Part shown: one piece after another, positions 1 to 31,709 of the stretch | Layout of the letters: each line of letters starts with the position of its first letter | How positions within the stretch are numbered: the first letter of the stretch is position 1 | Assembly (NCBI GenBank): GCA_028564705.1 | Contig: JAPXFQ010000364.1 | Location: 2,604,001 to 2,668,000 of the forward strand | DNA length: 64,000 nucleotides | Direction of reading: 5' to 3' | Source of the DNA: Apricaphanius iberus | Taxonomy: Eukaryota; Chordata; Actinopteri; Cyprinodontiformes; Aphaniidae | The notes under the pieces: generated by a model | Seen by the model: only the letters and a program-made list of their open reading frames with translations | Databases searched by the model: none | What the model was told of the DNA's origin: nothing | Translations under genes and position numbers: made by a program

Positions 1-374
1 TCCCATCAGAGGTTTCTTCTGGAGCAAAAAAACAAACGATTCTGATTACCCTACATTTCTGTGAGCTTCAATAGGCTCCATCAGCCTTCATCATTAAAAT
101 CAGCCTTACAATACAGTTAATAGGCCCATGTAAAATCTCCAATAAACAGCTTCGACCAGCCTTTTAATTCAGGGTTCAATTCCCACTCCTTTCTGTATTT
201 CTGTTTGGACTGTTTGGAGTTTGGACTGAGACATGATGACTATCATCTGTCACAGAGAGACAACCACACGGATGAGGTAATGTGACTAAGTAAGTCACTA
301 ACCTCATCTGCAAGTGTAAGTGACTGAGTATGTGACTGAGCTGAGAGTGAAATTGGTGATTTATTTAGTGCAGC
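1..374. other. Left edge, scml2 intron sequence
   Basis: No exon or recognisable repeat body is visible. Short reiterations of GTGACTGAGT and GTAAGTGACT occur at about 280-345. Confidence 0.4.
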
Positions 375-1247
375 TGTTTATTTCCGACACAAAGATGGCG
401 GCGCGCACTAGTGCTGCGGCTCTCGGCTCTCCTGTTTGGTGCTTAACCAAGGAACTTGTGCTGGACTTCAGGAGGGGCGGAGCGCAGCCAGCCCCACTCT
501 ACATCAACGGAAACTGTGTGGAGAGGGTACATTCCACGAGGTTCTTGGGAGTGCAGATATCTGATGACCTCAAATGGACTGCAAATACCACGACGGTGGT
601 AAAAAATGCGCAGCTGCGTCTCCACTACCTGAGAGTGCTCAGGAGCATCAACTTGGAGGAGAAGTTGTTGGTGACATTTCACAGAGCCACCATAGAGAGT
701 ATCCTAACGTACTGCATGACAACATGGTACGCAGGGTGCTCAGCTGCAGACAAGGCGGTGCTGCAGGAGGTCATCAACACAGCGCAGCAGATCATCGGCT
801 GCTCTCTGCCGTGCCTGGAGGACATTGCAAACTCCCGGTTCCTCAGCAGAGCTGGAAAAATTATCAAGGACCACCCCCACCCCAGTAACCGTCTGTTTGA
901 ACTGTTACCGTCCGGTCGAAGATACAGAGTACATAAAACAGGGACAGAGAGACTCAAGAAGAGCTTCTTTCCTAGGGCAATCATCATTGTAAATAACTCA
1001 CAAAATAATTAGGGAGGACCTTGTGTAATAATATACACTGGCCTTGTGCAATATATTATGTCTTTGACTATATGTCTTCTGTTTCATTTTGATGGTATTT
1101 CTACTCATGACTGTGTTTCCTTCTAGTGTTTATTACATTTTTGTATGTTGTGTGTTTATAATATTCTTGTATCTGGCACCAACGGAGTGGCACTCCAAAT
1201 TTCGTGGTACTCTGTACAATGACAATAAAGGCTATTCCATTCTAAAA
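375..1247 (+). mobile_element. LINE of the L2 type, 3' end with pieces of the reverse transcriptase ORF
   Basis: An open frame to the stop at 1012 encodes the C-terminal part of a non-LTR reverse transcriptase. Motifs are LYINGNCVERVHSTRFLGVQ, DDLKWTANT, LLVTFHRATIESILTYC and LFELLPSGRRYR, then SFFPRAI. A 3' UTR follows and ends in the L2-like tail ACAATGACAATAAAGG at about 1215. Upstream of about 445 the sequence switches to a CpG-rich GATGGCGGCGCGC leader-like stretch, so most of the element is deleted. It is not a host gene. Confidence 0.85.
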
Positions 1248-1779
1248 AAGAAATAATTTACATCTTAGTGAGGGTAGGATTAGCTAGCAGTGGCTTCGAG
1301 CTTGCGCGATTTATTAGGATTCTGGACTCAGTGGTGTAAATATCTGCTCTCTCCAGATGGATCTGGACACTTGGGCGGGTGGAGTTGCAGCGTGCGGACT
1401 GGCTACCTGCTGTAACAGTTCTGGGGCCGCTGCAGCATCGCTGTTTAGTGAGAAGAATTACATAGATACGTGCTTCACGTCAGGGTCTCCAATAACACCA
1501 TAAAAAGTGACTAGATTATTCACTAGTCACCATTTCGAAAAAGAGTCTCTAGAAGGGTCTAAAAAGTGCTAAATATAGCAACAAAGTTATTACGTAGGCA
1601 ACTGTTCTCTTCTTATTACAAACATGATGGGGTCAATTTACAGGACTGTATGTAGTCATGTGGCTCCATCCCATCCAGTCTGTATCAGTACTACAGTCAG
1701 CGTCTTAAAGGGACATGACCATCACTAAACTAAAATACATCTTTTAATTTTTATAAAAGGACCTAAAATACCGACATGG

Positions 1780-1856
1780 GCAAAGTGACGTCAATAACAG
1801 TCCGACAGTTCGGCATCGGTATATTATCGGTTTATCGCCCAGCCCTACCATATAGG
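1780..1856. mobile_element. hAT-like transposon end (remnant)
   Basis: The stretch reads GGCATCGGTATATTATCGG and then TTTATCGCCCAGCCCTACC, which has the form of a terminal repeat of teleost hAT elements. No partner end or target duplication was identified. Confidence 0.4.
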
Positions 1857-1985
1857 TTATTATTGATATGCAAACATCCATACAGTTAAGATGTTGTTCC
1901 ATTTATTTCTGCAAGAGTGCAATAAAAAACATAACAGTGATATTTTTCTACTGCATGATAGATTTAGTATCATGTGATATCTCAC

Positions 1986-20015
<18,030 letters not shown>

Positions 20016-22341
20016 CTAAACAGTAACATAATAAGAAACAGGAAAGAACTGAGCCAAGCATATTATTGCAATGCTAAAGAATATAAAATATTTCTGAATA
20101 AATCATCAATAAAAAAAAAAATTCTGGCAAGGTTGTGATGCTATTTGAAACTTTCAGTCACATTTCATTCAAACATTGCTTTTTCATTTCAGATAATTAA
20201 CATTACATGGAAATATTAAAAACAGACATTAAGGGGTTTCAGGAATTTAATGACTATTTTCCTTTTACTAAGTGATCACACAACTCAACTTGTGAGGGTG
20301 CTGCAGTACTTCATTTATTGTGTGCAGAATAACTAGCAGTAAGAAAACAAAACATTATCAAGCATATCTAGCGCCCTTCGCATTTATTGACAGTACCCCA
20401 CCTCGTAAAGATGTGTTAAAAGCTTTCAAATAAATTAATCTTTTATTGCAGCAGTATTACTGAAAAATCCAAACTATGATTTGAAATTCAGTACAAAATC
20501 ATGTCACATTAAGAAATATTTTTTCAATCACCAGCACTATAATAAGCTTTAACTCAAACAATTCCAATAACATAAATGTAAGAAAAACATTTGTAACATG
20601 TGTACCCATTCATTATGGGCTATTAGGCCACTGTATGAGTTAGCAAATGGGTACAGGAGAACATTCTGCTCACAAACAAATCTGCTCCCTATCAGTCAGA
20701 GCAATAATTAAAAAATCAAGTGGAACAGTGGAAAAACAAGGCTGAATGAGGACCTAAATTTAGTTGTCCATCACAAACAGAGAGGAGGATGGAAACTGAT
20801 GCAAAACATTCACAAAAAGTTTTTTTTTCCTACTAAATATATTTACTGCAACAAAATATATGTTTTTTTAAGGCTTTTTACAGACTAGTGTGTCAATAAA
20901 TGCGAGAGGCACTGTATAACACATGAAAATACTTTTAACATACAACATATCTGGGAAAAACGTATTAAAAATCTGACACTTTGTTAAATATCTTTGTTTT
21001 TCTTTTGTGTTTGCCATTTCTTTATACTAAAGTAAATATGGAAATGGCCCTGAACTTAATTTAGTAAAAGTATGGGCATGTTTATTCAAATTTAGAACTC
21101 CATACCAACATTAACATCTTTGTGAATTTAGTCAAATTCTGTAAAGCCTATGTTAGTCTACCAATTGCACTTTGCTTAAACTGCACTGTACTTGCACCTT
21201 CAATTAATTTGTTTACAGCAGGATAAACAAAATTTGTAAACAAAATCAAAAATTTTCTATAGTTGAGTAGAATTTTTTTTTTGTTTCAGACCTTAATCTG
21301 CCATTGGCCAAAAGAACAACTTTGTAAAAAATGAACTGGATTAGAATACATGTTGCATGTCTCACCAGTCAGGTTTAGCAGCATTCGTCTATTCCGATTA
21401 GCTTTGCTACAATACTTATATTTACCTGTTATTGCAGTGAAATTAGGATGAAGAAATAAAGAATTACTGCAATGTATAAGCTGAAAATTTGTCTCAAGAG
21501 TCAAAATTAAGTTTATAAAAACTGTGAGCAAAGCCCCACTCTCTGGAAAGTCCATAAAGAGCCCAGGATGCCCAGTTTATATAATCCATAGCACCAAAAA
21601 AATGTACATGTTACGAATCGGATGCATGAATTTGAAGGTTAAAATCTCTGCTATAGCCTACACCCGTGTGAGCACAAATCTTCCGAAGTGCAGCACAGAT
21701 TTCCTTCCTCCAAAAGAGCCTCTATGCAGTGAATCCCATTGAGTCTGAAGGAATCGTAAACTGTTTAAGATGCCATAAAAAGCCATTAAGATGTGTGGAT
21801 GTGGGACATGAAAAGGATTCCTGCTCTCCTGCAAAAAGCCCGGTGTGTCTTTGCTCTGGTCTGTCTGCCTCACTCAGAAGCATCAAGCTAAACTGCCCTG
21901 CAGAACAGGAAGCACTTAATTTTTAGTACCCTCACTTCCATTGGCTCTATCTATGATCTGGGTTTGGGGTAAAGTAAAAAAAAATCTCAACTGTGGCAAG
22001 GCTTGAAACATGGCTTAAAACCTGATTTCAGGTTAAAATTTACTCTAGCTGCAGGAGTGTATTATTATTATTTTCATCTTGTTCAATTTGGACTATTTCA
22101 TTGAGCATAAGGTACAAGTAGGGATAAAAACTTCTGAGAAAAACTCATTAATGCAGCGACTAACAATTAAATCTATGATCTGTTGCTAATTAATAACCTT
22201 AAAATGTCTACTTTAGTCATTACTTTCGTAAGCAGCATAACATTTCAATACGTTATTTACAAATATTAATTCATCTGCCTTAAAATAACTTTTAAATACA
22301 TAAATCTTAAACTGTAAGTTATCACCAAGATAAGATTGCCA

Positions 22342-22371
22342 AATATATATATATATATATATGTATATATT
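22342..22371. repeat. (TA)n microsatellite
   Basis: About 14 AT units with one G interruption. Confidence 0.9.
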
Positions 22372-23395
22372 ATGCTAAATAACCCGAACAAAAAGATTTT
22401 TCTTTCCCTCTTTTTTTGTACAGGATCAATAGGGCATAGACTAAAACATCTGAAAAGATGCAATGGTAAAATGTCTTTCCAAAAAACTACTGTTGTCTGA
22501 GTTAACAAATCATGTAACAAACGTTTGTACAATTTATTTATAAATGTTATTCATTGGTTATTTAATCCATCCAACAGCAATCTGAAAAGTATTCAACAAA
22601 GGACACCACAATGCATTTTTCAATCTTTTTTTTTACCATAACAACAAACAAATAGATAAATAAAATGGCCACAGACAAAGGACAGAAATAACTGGTCACA
22701 AAACTCTATATGCTTAAATGGACAACTTTTATTTAAAAAAAAAAAGCTCTAGCATTTTCTGAGTATCTCACGATAAAAATGTATTGTGTAATCTAATAGG
22801 CTCATATAGAAAATAGTTAAAGCGTTGGTGTTCTGCTGTATAAACTGATCAAGATTTTTTTTAATCACACAAAACATAATAATAAAAAATCCACAAGCAA
22901 ATATTGTGCTAGTTATGCCTATCAGTAAATAAGAATAATAATTTTGTTAAACTGAATGTTCAAAAACGATCTCTTTCTGGCACTGTTTTATGTTTAAATA
23001 ACGACTCCAGGAATGTGATGGGTGCTTTCAGGTTATTATTTTATATTATATATATATATATTATTTTAATAATATTTGTAACAAAAGCAAATAAATAATG
23101 ACCCTTTCATATAAAATCCTCTTCAAGAAACCTGTGGCGGTTTTCTCTGACTGATAGGACAATTGAGTCAGGAGAGCCTAAAGTCTCGGGTTACGGCTGC
23201 CCAGAACCCAGAGGATGGGTATGAGCCCCTGCAGGGAATCATATCACATTCAAAAACGTATAAAGCACCAGTAGTTTAAATTTACACTATTTTAACGCAT
23301 GTTTAACCACAAATCCTAGGATAAAAGGTTGATGTAATTACACGCCTTGTAGATGCTTTAAAAATTAGAATAAAAACCTTGTGGGTTTTTTTTAA

Positions 23396-24060
23396 TTGGC
23401 TGAGATTAGCGACAAAATGAAAAAAAGCGAGGCTCAAAATAAAGGTGAAGAAAAGCATGTGACGCATTTTAATTTGGTTCATGGGAACATTTTGTGGGCG
23501 GGACGGTGCTCATTACACAGGCTAAACGCTGCTAGCGTTACATTTCATCTACAGCGTGGTTCTTGCTGTTACGGCAGATTATTAGTCCCTCTTAGTTTTA
23601 GTGCAAGCCTCTGCAGGCAGCCAGCAATAAAAAAGCGAAAGGATATCTGCAGAGTACAGAGTAGCTACAGTAAGCGCCAAGTCCCCCCCCCCCCTTTTCC
23701 CTCTATATCCCTCTCTCTCTCTCCCTCCGTCTGCACACAATATAGTAAACAAGCTATCAGTGCGGAGATAAAGAGCATGGAAAGGCAAGCAGTCCCGAAA
23801 CGAACCCGGGCAGAGACGCGTCACCTGCAGCGGATGAGAGTAGGGTATTTATTAGAAAGCAGCGGTACAAACCGTGAGAGCGGACTGTCTTGATAAGAGA
23901 CTCCTCACTTTCCATCAAATGCAAGCCGCCATATTCGCTGCAACTCCGCGCATGTCCACAACGCAGTGCTGTAATCGTAATATACAGTCTATGGCTGTAA
24001 TTCAGCTTTTCCACTGGAGCTCCAAGGAAAAACAACCGTCACAGGAGGGGGATTAATAAT
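23396..24060. promoter_or_regulatory. GC-raised segment, possible scml2 promoter/first exon
   Basis: This segment has a higher GC share than its AT-rich surroundings, a GGGCGGGAC box at about 23496, and a long pyrimidine stretch at 23680-23735. It lies 3.4-4 kb upstream of the scml2 start exon, whose acceptor demands an upstream non-coding exon. A 165-codon open frame across it looks like chance. I saw no clear minus-strand donor, so this is only a candidate. Confidence 0.25.
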
Positions 24061-24242
24061 TAGTCGCTCTAGTAAGGCAGAAATTCCCTCATGTTTCCGT
24101 TTTAGAACAGATGGTGGGGGTCACATGCAAACGAAAGTCATTACTGTTTTAGTCACTCTCTCATTTACATGCACGAATTCCTTAAAATCCTTTAAAATAT
24201 AGGCTAGGCGTAAATGATTTAACATCAGAGACAAAAGGTCAA

Positions 24243-24316
<74 letters not shown>
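24243..24316. repeat. (ATT)n microsatellite
   Basis: About 24 uninterrupted ATT units, 74 bases. Confidence 0.95.
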
Positions 24317-25052
24317 CTCAGGTGGAAATTGAATGGGAAAACTGGCTAAATAGATATCCAAATAATATCTGATTAAATCCCCTAAAAATATAGGCCTACT
24401 CTAAAACAGATCAGTTATGCTTATTTGAAATACATAATCTTTAAAAATTCCACCCCACGTTACTATGTAATTTTAATCATTTTAAATTGCGCATGCATAT
24501 GCTATTTAAGCAGCTATGTCATGTTAACTGCAGAGATTACCTTCTATCTACCAATAATCTACTACAAACAGTGTTATTTTGGATACTACTAAAACTTTTC
24601 TTTTTCTGTAACTCTGCTTTTAGTTGGTCTTCTTAAAACTTTAATAAAAAAAATGCTAATTGGGGTCACTTTTCTGTTGTTTGCAAACAAATGGAAAGTA
24701 AAAATACAACAAAATCTTCCTGTTTTCCATTTTGTCATATAAAGTGCAATTGTGCATAATAGAATTGAATTTATATAGCCTAATGAAAAAAATACAATTT
24801 GCTTAATTAAGTATTTAACACAATCAAATGTGACTTTGAAGTGCTAGCGAGAAAGTGTTTTTCGTTCTTTCTTGTTTTGTTTTTTTTCTTTTTTGTTCTT
24901 GGCTAGTTCCCCTCTTTTCTTTGACTCCTATGGGAGCTAAAGGTAAAGTGCCTCTTGTAGTCATGAACGTTCAGAATATGGACGATGCGACTCTGCATAC
25001 ACATTTGGATTCTTTTTCGTTTTTGTTTTGTTTTTTTTACTGATAGGAAACT

Positions 25053-25127
25053 GTAGCACCTCTCGCCCAATGACCGCTGGGCACTAGCGACCCTATAGGA
25101 TAAGTGCATATAGACGATGGGCGGATG
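25053..25127 (+). mobile_element. RTE-type LINE/SINE 3' tail fragment
   Basis: Reads AGCACCTCTCGCCCAATGAC, GCGACCCTATAGGATAAGTG and GATGGGCGGATGG. It is the same tail family as the minus-strand copy at 28662-29015. Confidence 0.65.
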
Positions 25128-25849
25128 GAAATGATAGTCAGTATTTCATATTGGTTTATATTTTCACAATTTGACTCTTGTAACTTAATAAAGGGTCTAC
25201 TTTTTGATTTACCTACTAAGCCTACATTTTGGGATTTTTCATGCAAATTAATGCTCCTAAAATATTAGGCAGTTTTGTGTTTGCGTATTTTACAATCTTA
25301 TTTCCCGTTTTGTTTCAAACTTACCTATAACATAAAGCTAAACACACATCTAACAGATAACCATATTTATTTATTTACATCTGGTAGTGGTAGAAATTAG
25401 AACTATTCACTGAGTGCCTTTTTTTTACTTTCTCAAAAATCTTTACATTTTAATATGGCAGTGTAATTGCAGCCTATGTTAGAATACTTTTTTCATCTTC
25501 ACTCTGATACATTTGGTTGCAGAGGTCAAACTGAACAACCCGGTCTCTGAACTGAATGGCCTTTGAAAAAAACAATGTAGCCTATTTTATTTATTTATTT
25601 CATAGCCATCCATCTGACATAGATATTGCAGATAAAAAGTTTCTGTCTCCCGGTTGTGAAGCAGGTCGCGACACTGTGGAATTCTCCTGAATTATTGCAA
25701 TCTCGAAGGAGAGGTGCGAGAGAAAGCAATGGAGAATAATCAGTGGGTCTAGCAGAGCTACCGAACAGAGATCATGATCTGCATTGAGGAAGACGATTAA
25801 CAGAAAGAATACTTTCCTCAACAGATGCTGCTCTGGTTTTAATAAAAGT

Positions 25850-26690
25850 TTTGCCTGATCGCAGCTCAAGGTGGATGTTAGCGCTCTGCTGGAACGCACA
25901 GACGTCCAGTTTCCTGTTTCTATTGGCTCTCCACTGCGTCGCTCACAGGAATGACGATTTTGCTGCTATAACCAGCTGATGCTGAGGCTACGAACACGGA
26001 GCCACCGAAGAACTGTTGACGGTACACTGACCCTTCCGTCATCGACGCTATGTCTGCGGATCCAGGTCCCATCTGCCTACAGAGCCGGAGTAGGTAGGAC
26101 ATTTGATCGTGTCACGACGCACAGGCCGTGTTTTTTCGCCCCTGTCGCTCCACAGGATGTTTCTTCTCCTCCCCACATAATCGTTTTCCAGGGAATGATG
26201 CTCCCTGCTTCACAGGCTCTGCTCTTTTTCCCCACACAGGCGACACATCGCATATGCAGGTAATGATACGTTGATTTGATCACTATTTATTTTCTTTATC
26301 GTCTAATATGTTTTAATATACCTTGTGCGCGCTGAAAGTGAATGTCATTCTTGTGGATTTGCGGGAAGCTAAAGCCCTGTCGGCGTATATTGTTGTGCTG
26401 CACTGGTGAGCATGCTCCGGCAGTTCTGTATGATGTATGCACTGGTTGCTGTGTAGGCTGAGAAACGCGTGGACAGCGATGGAATGGTGCTGCGCTCCGC
26501 AGCGCAGCGACTGTAGAGACGCAGTTCGGCGCAGAGAGAGAGCAGAGCAGCATTAGCTACTATCCCCCCTTCATCCACCCTCCATCATCACAACCACGCG
26601 CAGGCGCACACTCCGTTGTGCACGCGAACGCACGAACCGAGCCGTTAATTTCACGCACACTCAAACTCACTTGATCCTGTTTGACTTTCA
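25850..26690. promoter_or_regulatory. CpG-richer region between the genes, candidate promoter and first exon of cdkl5
   Basis: This stretch is clearly richer in GC and CpG than the flanks, with several GCGC/CGCG clusters (for example around 26310-26330 and 26460-26660). It lies between the divergent genes. A possible plus-strand donor, GCAG followed by GTAATG, is at about 26259. cdkl5 must have at least one untranslated exon upstream of 31709, and this is the best place for it. No TATA box or initiator is convincing. Confidence 0.4.
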
Positions 26691-28661
26691 TTCCAAGCAC
26701 ACCCTTTGGTTTTCCTACGATCTCTCTGTTGTTGTTTTTTTCTTTCGACTTTTACAGTTATTTCATTTAGTTGTACTAGATAGCTAATTAAAACACGTCT
26801 TTGGTCATTGCTGGTAAAATTACCAGGTCTACATAAATTTCAGGTTGGTCCAACTTGTCTGTTACCTCCCCCTCAGCACCATATCCTCCATCAATAGCCT
26901 GCACATCCACCTCATTTCTTTTCCCTGGAAAGCCTAAGATGTGTGGATTGCACACTGCATAGGAAAACGCCCACACATGGGCACATGAGCCAAATCAACA
27001 TTAAAGTGTTGTTGTTTTTTTCTTCTTCTTTTGCTCAGTTGCTCTGCTAAATAAATCAAGTTGAACCAATGCTGTGAAAAGATTTGATGGTTGCGGTCCA
27101 GAAGAATTCAAATCACAAAAGAGCTATTTTAACTGTTGTAGTCAGTTTTTTCTCTCTCTCTCTACTGTTGGACTTATGGCATATTATAAGTATTCCAACA
27201 AAACTTGCCTGGATAGAAGGTACGTACGATTTTCTTAAATTCATTTATAGTTTTTAAATTGTCCGTTTATTATTTTTTTGTCACATTTGTTTTGTTTTTG
27301 TTTAGTTGGGTTTAGTTTATACTGTCCCTAACTGCAGAACTTTGGTCAAGATCAAAATATGCCGTATTTCAATAACTATTCACCCAGTCATCCACAGGTG
27401 TATAAAATCTAACACAGGGTATGCAAGACTGCCTCTGAAAACATAATTATGAAAGAACGGGTTGGTCTTAGGAGCTTAGAATACTTACTGCCTGTGCAAT
27501 AAGTCCAGTCAAGAAAATTCCTTGCCACTGCATGTCCTACTTATTCTAATGAGAAAGATAATTGGAATGACAGCAACCTAACCACAGAATGCTAAGCCAT
27601 ATGAAATCTCGGTCAAGAGGCGGCATCCAAACTTTATCAACAAATGCAACAGAAAACCAAAGTGATATAAAACATGCCCCCACTGGACTCGGGAACAGTT
27701 AAGAAATGTTTTCTGGCAATGTTGGACACATCTAGGTTTGGTGGTTGCCTGAAGACTGCACTGTGTCAAATGATATACTTTGTGAAGAGGAAAATATGCT
27801 ATGGCACTGGTTGTATTAAACTGGATTAGTTTGTTTTATACCATTCCTTGAGACAACATCTCCTTTCAAAGTGAATTAAGTAATAATAATAAGTAATAAT
27901 AAGTATAATAAACTGACTTGGCCTTGGCTCTTTAGTTCAACTTTAAGGATCTCTTAATTTTGTAGTCCTATAAATACATGGCTGAGTGAGTTTGGGTTGG
28001 AAGAACTCTAATCTAAAATCTTCACTTCAGTTTGGCAGAACATCTTTGGCTTAATTACAGCAGAGACTGAGCCTGTCCAGCACCAATTTCTGACTTCACA
28101 AAAGGCTTTTGGAAAATTGATCAACAGTTCCCATCAATGCACTTCTAATCCTTCTGGATAGTCTTCCCAGAAGAGTCGAAACTATTGCTGTGTAGGGTCA
28201 TCTGATATCATATTAATCCCTATGGTTTGGATACTGTAGCACACTTTATTCCCATCCCTACTTTTCAACCCTAAAAAAGGGGTATGACAAGTTTCCAAAA
28301 TTCTGTTTTATTACAATGTAAATACAGATTAATTACTTCTTTCAAAACACAATACAAATTTAGCATTGTTTCATTATTATTTGTGAGATGCATCTTTCGT
28401 TTCCTTTAAGAAACCATTTCTTTGTCTACTGAAAACACGTATAAATCTACATCTAACTAAGGATTGCCTAATCTTCAAAACTTCTGAAGCGTCAAACTCC
28501 AGTTTTTCTGGGTGGCTGTCCTGCTACATTTTTTACTGGTTCAATTCACCTGAATAAATAAACAAAAATATTTTAGTAGGACTCTGTAGATCTAGACTGC
28601 ATGCTGAAAATCCAATCCAGCTATTTGAATTATGTGTACCTCAGAATGTAGTTTGAAATCC

Positions 28662-29015
28662 ATCCATCCATTTTCTTAACCGCTTAATCCTTAATGGGTT
28701 GCGGGGGGGCTGGTGCCATCTCCAGCTGTCAACGGGCGAGAGGCGGGGTACACCCTGGTCGCCAGTCCATCACAGGGCCACATAGAGACAGACAGGACAA
28801 ACAACCATGCACACACTTACACCTAAGGACAAATTGGTAGAGATCAATTAACCTGACAGTCATGTTTTTGGACTATGGGAGGAAACCGGAGTACCCGGAG
28901 GGAACCCACGCATGCACCCGGAGAACATCCAAACTCCATGCACAAAGACTCTGGGCCAGGATACGAACCCACAACCTTTTTGCTGCAAGGCAACAGTGCT
29001 AACCACTGCGCAGCC
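28662..29015 (-). mobile_element. RTE-type retroposon, with (GGAT)n tail and 13-bp target duplication
   Basis: On the plus strand it begins with an ATCC run and TTTTCTTAACCGCTTAATCC, and ends near GCTAACCACTGCGCAGCC. It is flanked by identical 13-bp copies of TAGTTTGAAATCC (28649-28661 and 29016-29028), which define the insertion exactly. It is a 5'-truncated LINE or derived SINE of the tail family also seen at 25053. Confidence 0.85.
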
Positions 29016-30929
29016 TAGTTTGAAATCCCTGCTCTAAAATTTGACATCTCAAGATTGTTTTTTAATTTATTTTTTTATGAACTGCTAGACCAGGTGGAGA
29101 GTAGGACTGATTAGCTGTTGCTGTCCAATGTCATATATGTAGAAAAAATCTTGAATAATCCATTTAAATGATTTTGAGAGCTTGCATGACTAAATGGAAT
29201 AAACAGATCATATTATGTGCTGGAACAATTTAAATAAATGGGTATGCTGGAACAGGCAGAGGACTTTAAGGAGATTCTGAAACCTTTGCAGAATTTTAGT
29301 AGTACCATGGCCTTGTAATGCTGCTACTTTTCCACAGATTTTGATGTAAAAGTTTGGTAAAAGAAAAAAAAAGTATAATATTTCATCAAAACATTCCTTG
29401 GCAAAAAGTATATTGAAAATATTTGACATTCTTCTACACATAACTGGATGTTGGCATGATGTAATGGCCCATAACACTTTTTCTGTTTTTAATGTAAAGC
29501 TGGAATTACTTGAAATCTCCTTAATTTTGAAAAAGCTTTTTTGAAGACAAGTGTTACTTAGTACTTGGTACTAAAATCTCACAGAATCTTATTTAACATT
29601 TTCAATTGCAAAGGTTTTCTTTGTTGTTTTTACAGATAATACCACAGCTTACAAATCACTATCATTAAGGCCTTATATTAATATACGCATTTTTTACGCA
29701 TTTGTGCCACTGGTGAGGTTGATTGTTTTGCATACTAAAACAAACATAGGCTGAAATACATTTTTGGCAGTTTAACTGAAAGAAATAGAACAGCTAGAGG
29801 CACATAAAGAAAAACTCAGTGCAGGGTTTGTAACATCCAGATTAAAAACACAGAGGTTTGACAGCATGTGTGTGTGTTATCCAAAAGAAGTGATTTGGTT
29901 CTACCTGAGATGTTAGGATATGTAGTGAGGTACTTAGTTTGACAGCTACAAATTTAGCTAGAGAATATTGTCCTCTAATGGAGTAGGTTGCAAATAGAAC
30001 AGTTGATACACATATTTTCAAGAAGATTTCATAAAGTTCTTAAATAATATTGTTTTTTTAAGTGCTTTGTTACAGTTGAGTTCCATTTGCTCTTTTCCAA
30101 AGGTTTGATTTTTTGTTTAAATCTCTTTTGTGGGGTTTCATATTTTTGTCATATTTTTCTATATGCTCGGGAACTTGTTGATACTAAAGTCAATGGAGCC
30201 ATCTATTCTTTGTGTATTTTTAAAAGCTTTTGTACTGATCTACCAACAATCAATTACACACTCATCTCTGGTTTACCATAAGAAACAACACATCCTTTGT
30301 TAGTCCCAACCATTTTCATTCCAGCTGTGCTGAATTTGATCACAACAACAAGAAATGTTCTCAGCCTAATTTGAGCAAAGAATGTGCTTATTGTGTTTGG
30401 TCAGATTTCTTTTCTCTTCTCTTTAAGGTGTATTCTTGCAGTGTTTTGGATGTGTTTTTCTGGGAGTCCATCCATAAATGCTTGCATAATGCAGTGTCCT
30501 TCACACAGTTTATCTTGTCAGAGAAACTTAGATTTCTGCTGCTGCTTTTTTGCCAAATCTGGAAGTTATTTGTTCTAGAGACTTGCTTTTAATGCAAACC
30601 GTGAAAGCAAATCTGTGCAGAGCATTTCATTATGTTGTCATTTTGAAAATATTTGAGTTGGTTAGTGTTTTGCTTCAGTGTTGCTGCATCTGGACTAGTA
30701 GGTACTGTGCTAAAATATAATCGTATCCTGGCAAATTATGAAAAGGTTTTGCTTGGTTGGTTTGAATATAATTATAAACTAGATTAAACTGTTAAAAGTA
30801 GTGATTAAAACTTACAATTTAAGGTTTAAATATGCACAGTTTTTTTTAGTTCTGCAGGACAGGATCAAATGATGAAAATAAATTAATTTATGGTTTTATT
30901 TCTTTATCAATATCTGAAGAGTATGAGCT

Positions 30930-31160
30930 GGATCAAACATTTTGGGTCCTCCTACACACTTTTCACCGCATTTGCTGGAGTTTTAGCCCGTTCCTTCTAA
31001 CAGAACATCTAGGCTTGTAAACTTTCCCATTCTGTCTCGAAAATGTAACAAGGGTTAAAGCCAAACACTTTAATTGTCCATGATGGTTGGCCATTCCCAT
31101 GTTGTTTCTATGTACAAATGAATCTGGCAGCTTCAGGCAAATTTTACCCAAGCAGAAATG
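30930..31160 (-). mobile_element. Tc1/mariner-like transposon remnant
   Basis: The plus strand contains the reverse-oriented transposase landmarks GAGTTTTAGCCCGTTCCTTC followed by TAACAGAAC, and CATGATGGTTGGCCATTCC. The copy is strongly decayed and lies 550 bases before the predicted cdkl5 exon. Confidence 0.55.
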
Positions 31161-31709
31161 GGGCTATTATTCTCATCCTGAAACATTGGATGTTTTTTTT
31201 TATTAATCTACCAAGAGCTGAAGAATGATGTCATTATCTGGGCTTTCACAAGTTATTTAAAGTTTTTGCAAAGTTTTTTTTTTTGTTTTTTTGTTTGTTT
31301 TTACACATATTTCTTGCTGTTAGATTGTATTTTCAACTTAGTTATCTCAACTATTTTTGTTTCTAAAATTCTACTCTGAATATTAGAAATGATGTAGGTA
31401 TTAATCAATTAAATGAGTTTAAATAATCCAACCCTGTAGAAATCTGATCAGGAATAGACTTAATTTTAGAGTATATTTACCTTAACAATGCCAATACACC
31501 CTGATCGGGAATTGTTTCATAAGAAAGGTAATATAAGATCAAATATGTATACAAATCAAGCCTAAGACTGCCATGACTCTATGTGTCCTGTATTTCTATG
31601 TACATGATTTACAACCAGTGTTACACCTACCGTGTAAAGCACTTTAAATTGCACCTAGGAGTGATCTACAGGCAAAGTATTCAAACACGTCTGTTTGTTT
31701 CTCTTCCAG

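Larger units (their letters stand above)
20016..31709. other. Region between scml2 and cdkl5 start exons
   Basis: This 11.7 kb lies between the two divergent coding starts and should hold the untranslated first exons and promoters of both genes. Identified content is two RTE-type fragments, a Tc1-like remnant, microsatellites and the two GC-raised stretches listed. Between 20.0 and 23.3 kb and between 29.1 and 30.9 kb I see only AT-rich unique-looking sequence. Confidence 0.5.

Noticed and set aside
23396..23893. 165-codon open frame on the plus strand
   Set aside because: It is low-complexity in its second half (the Pro/Ser run from a pyrimidine tract), has no known motif, and overlaps open frames on the other strand. 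It is probably chance in a GC-raised stretch.
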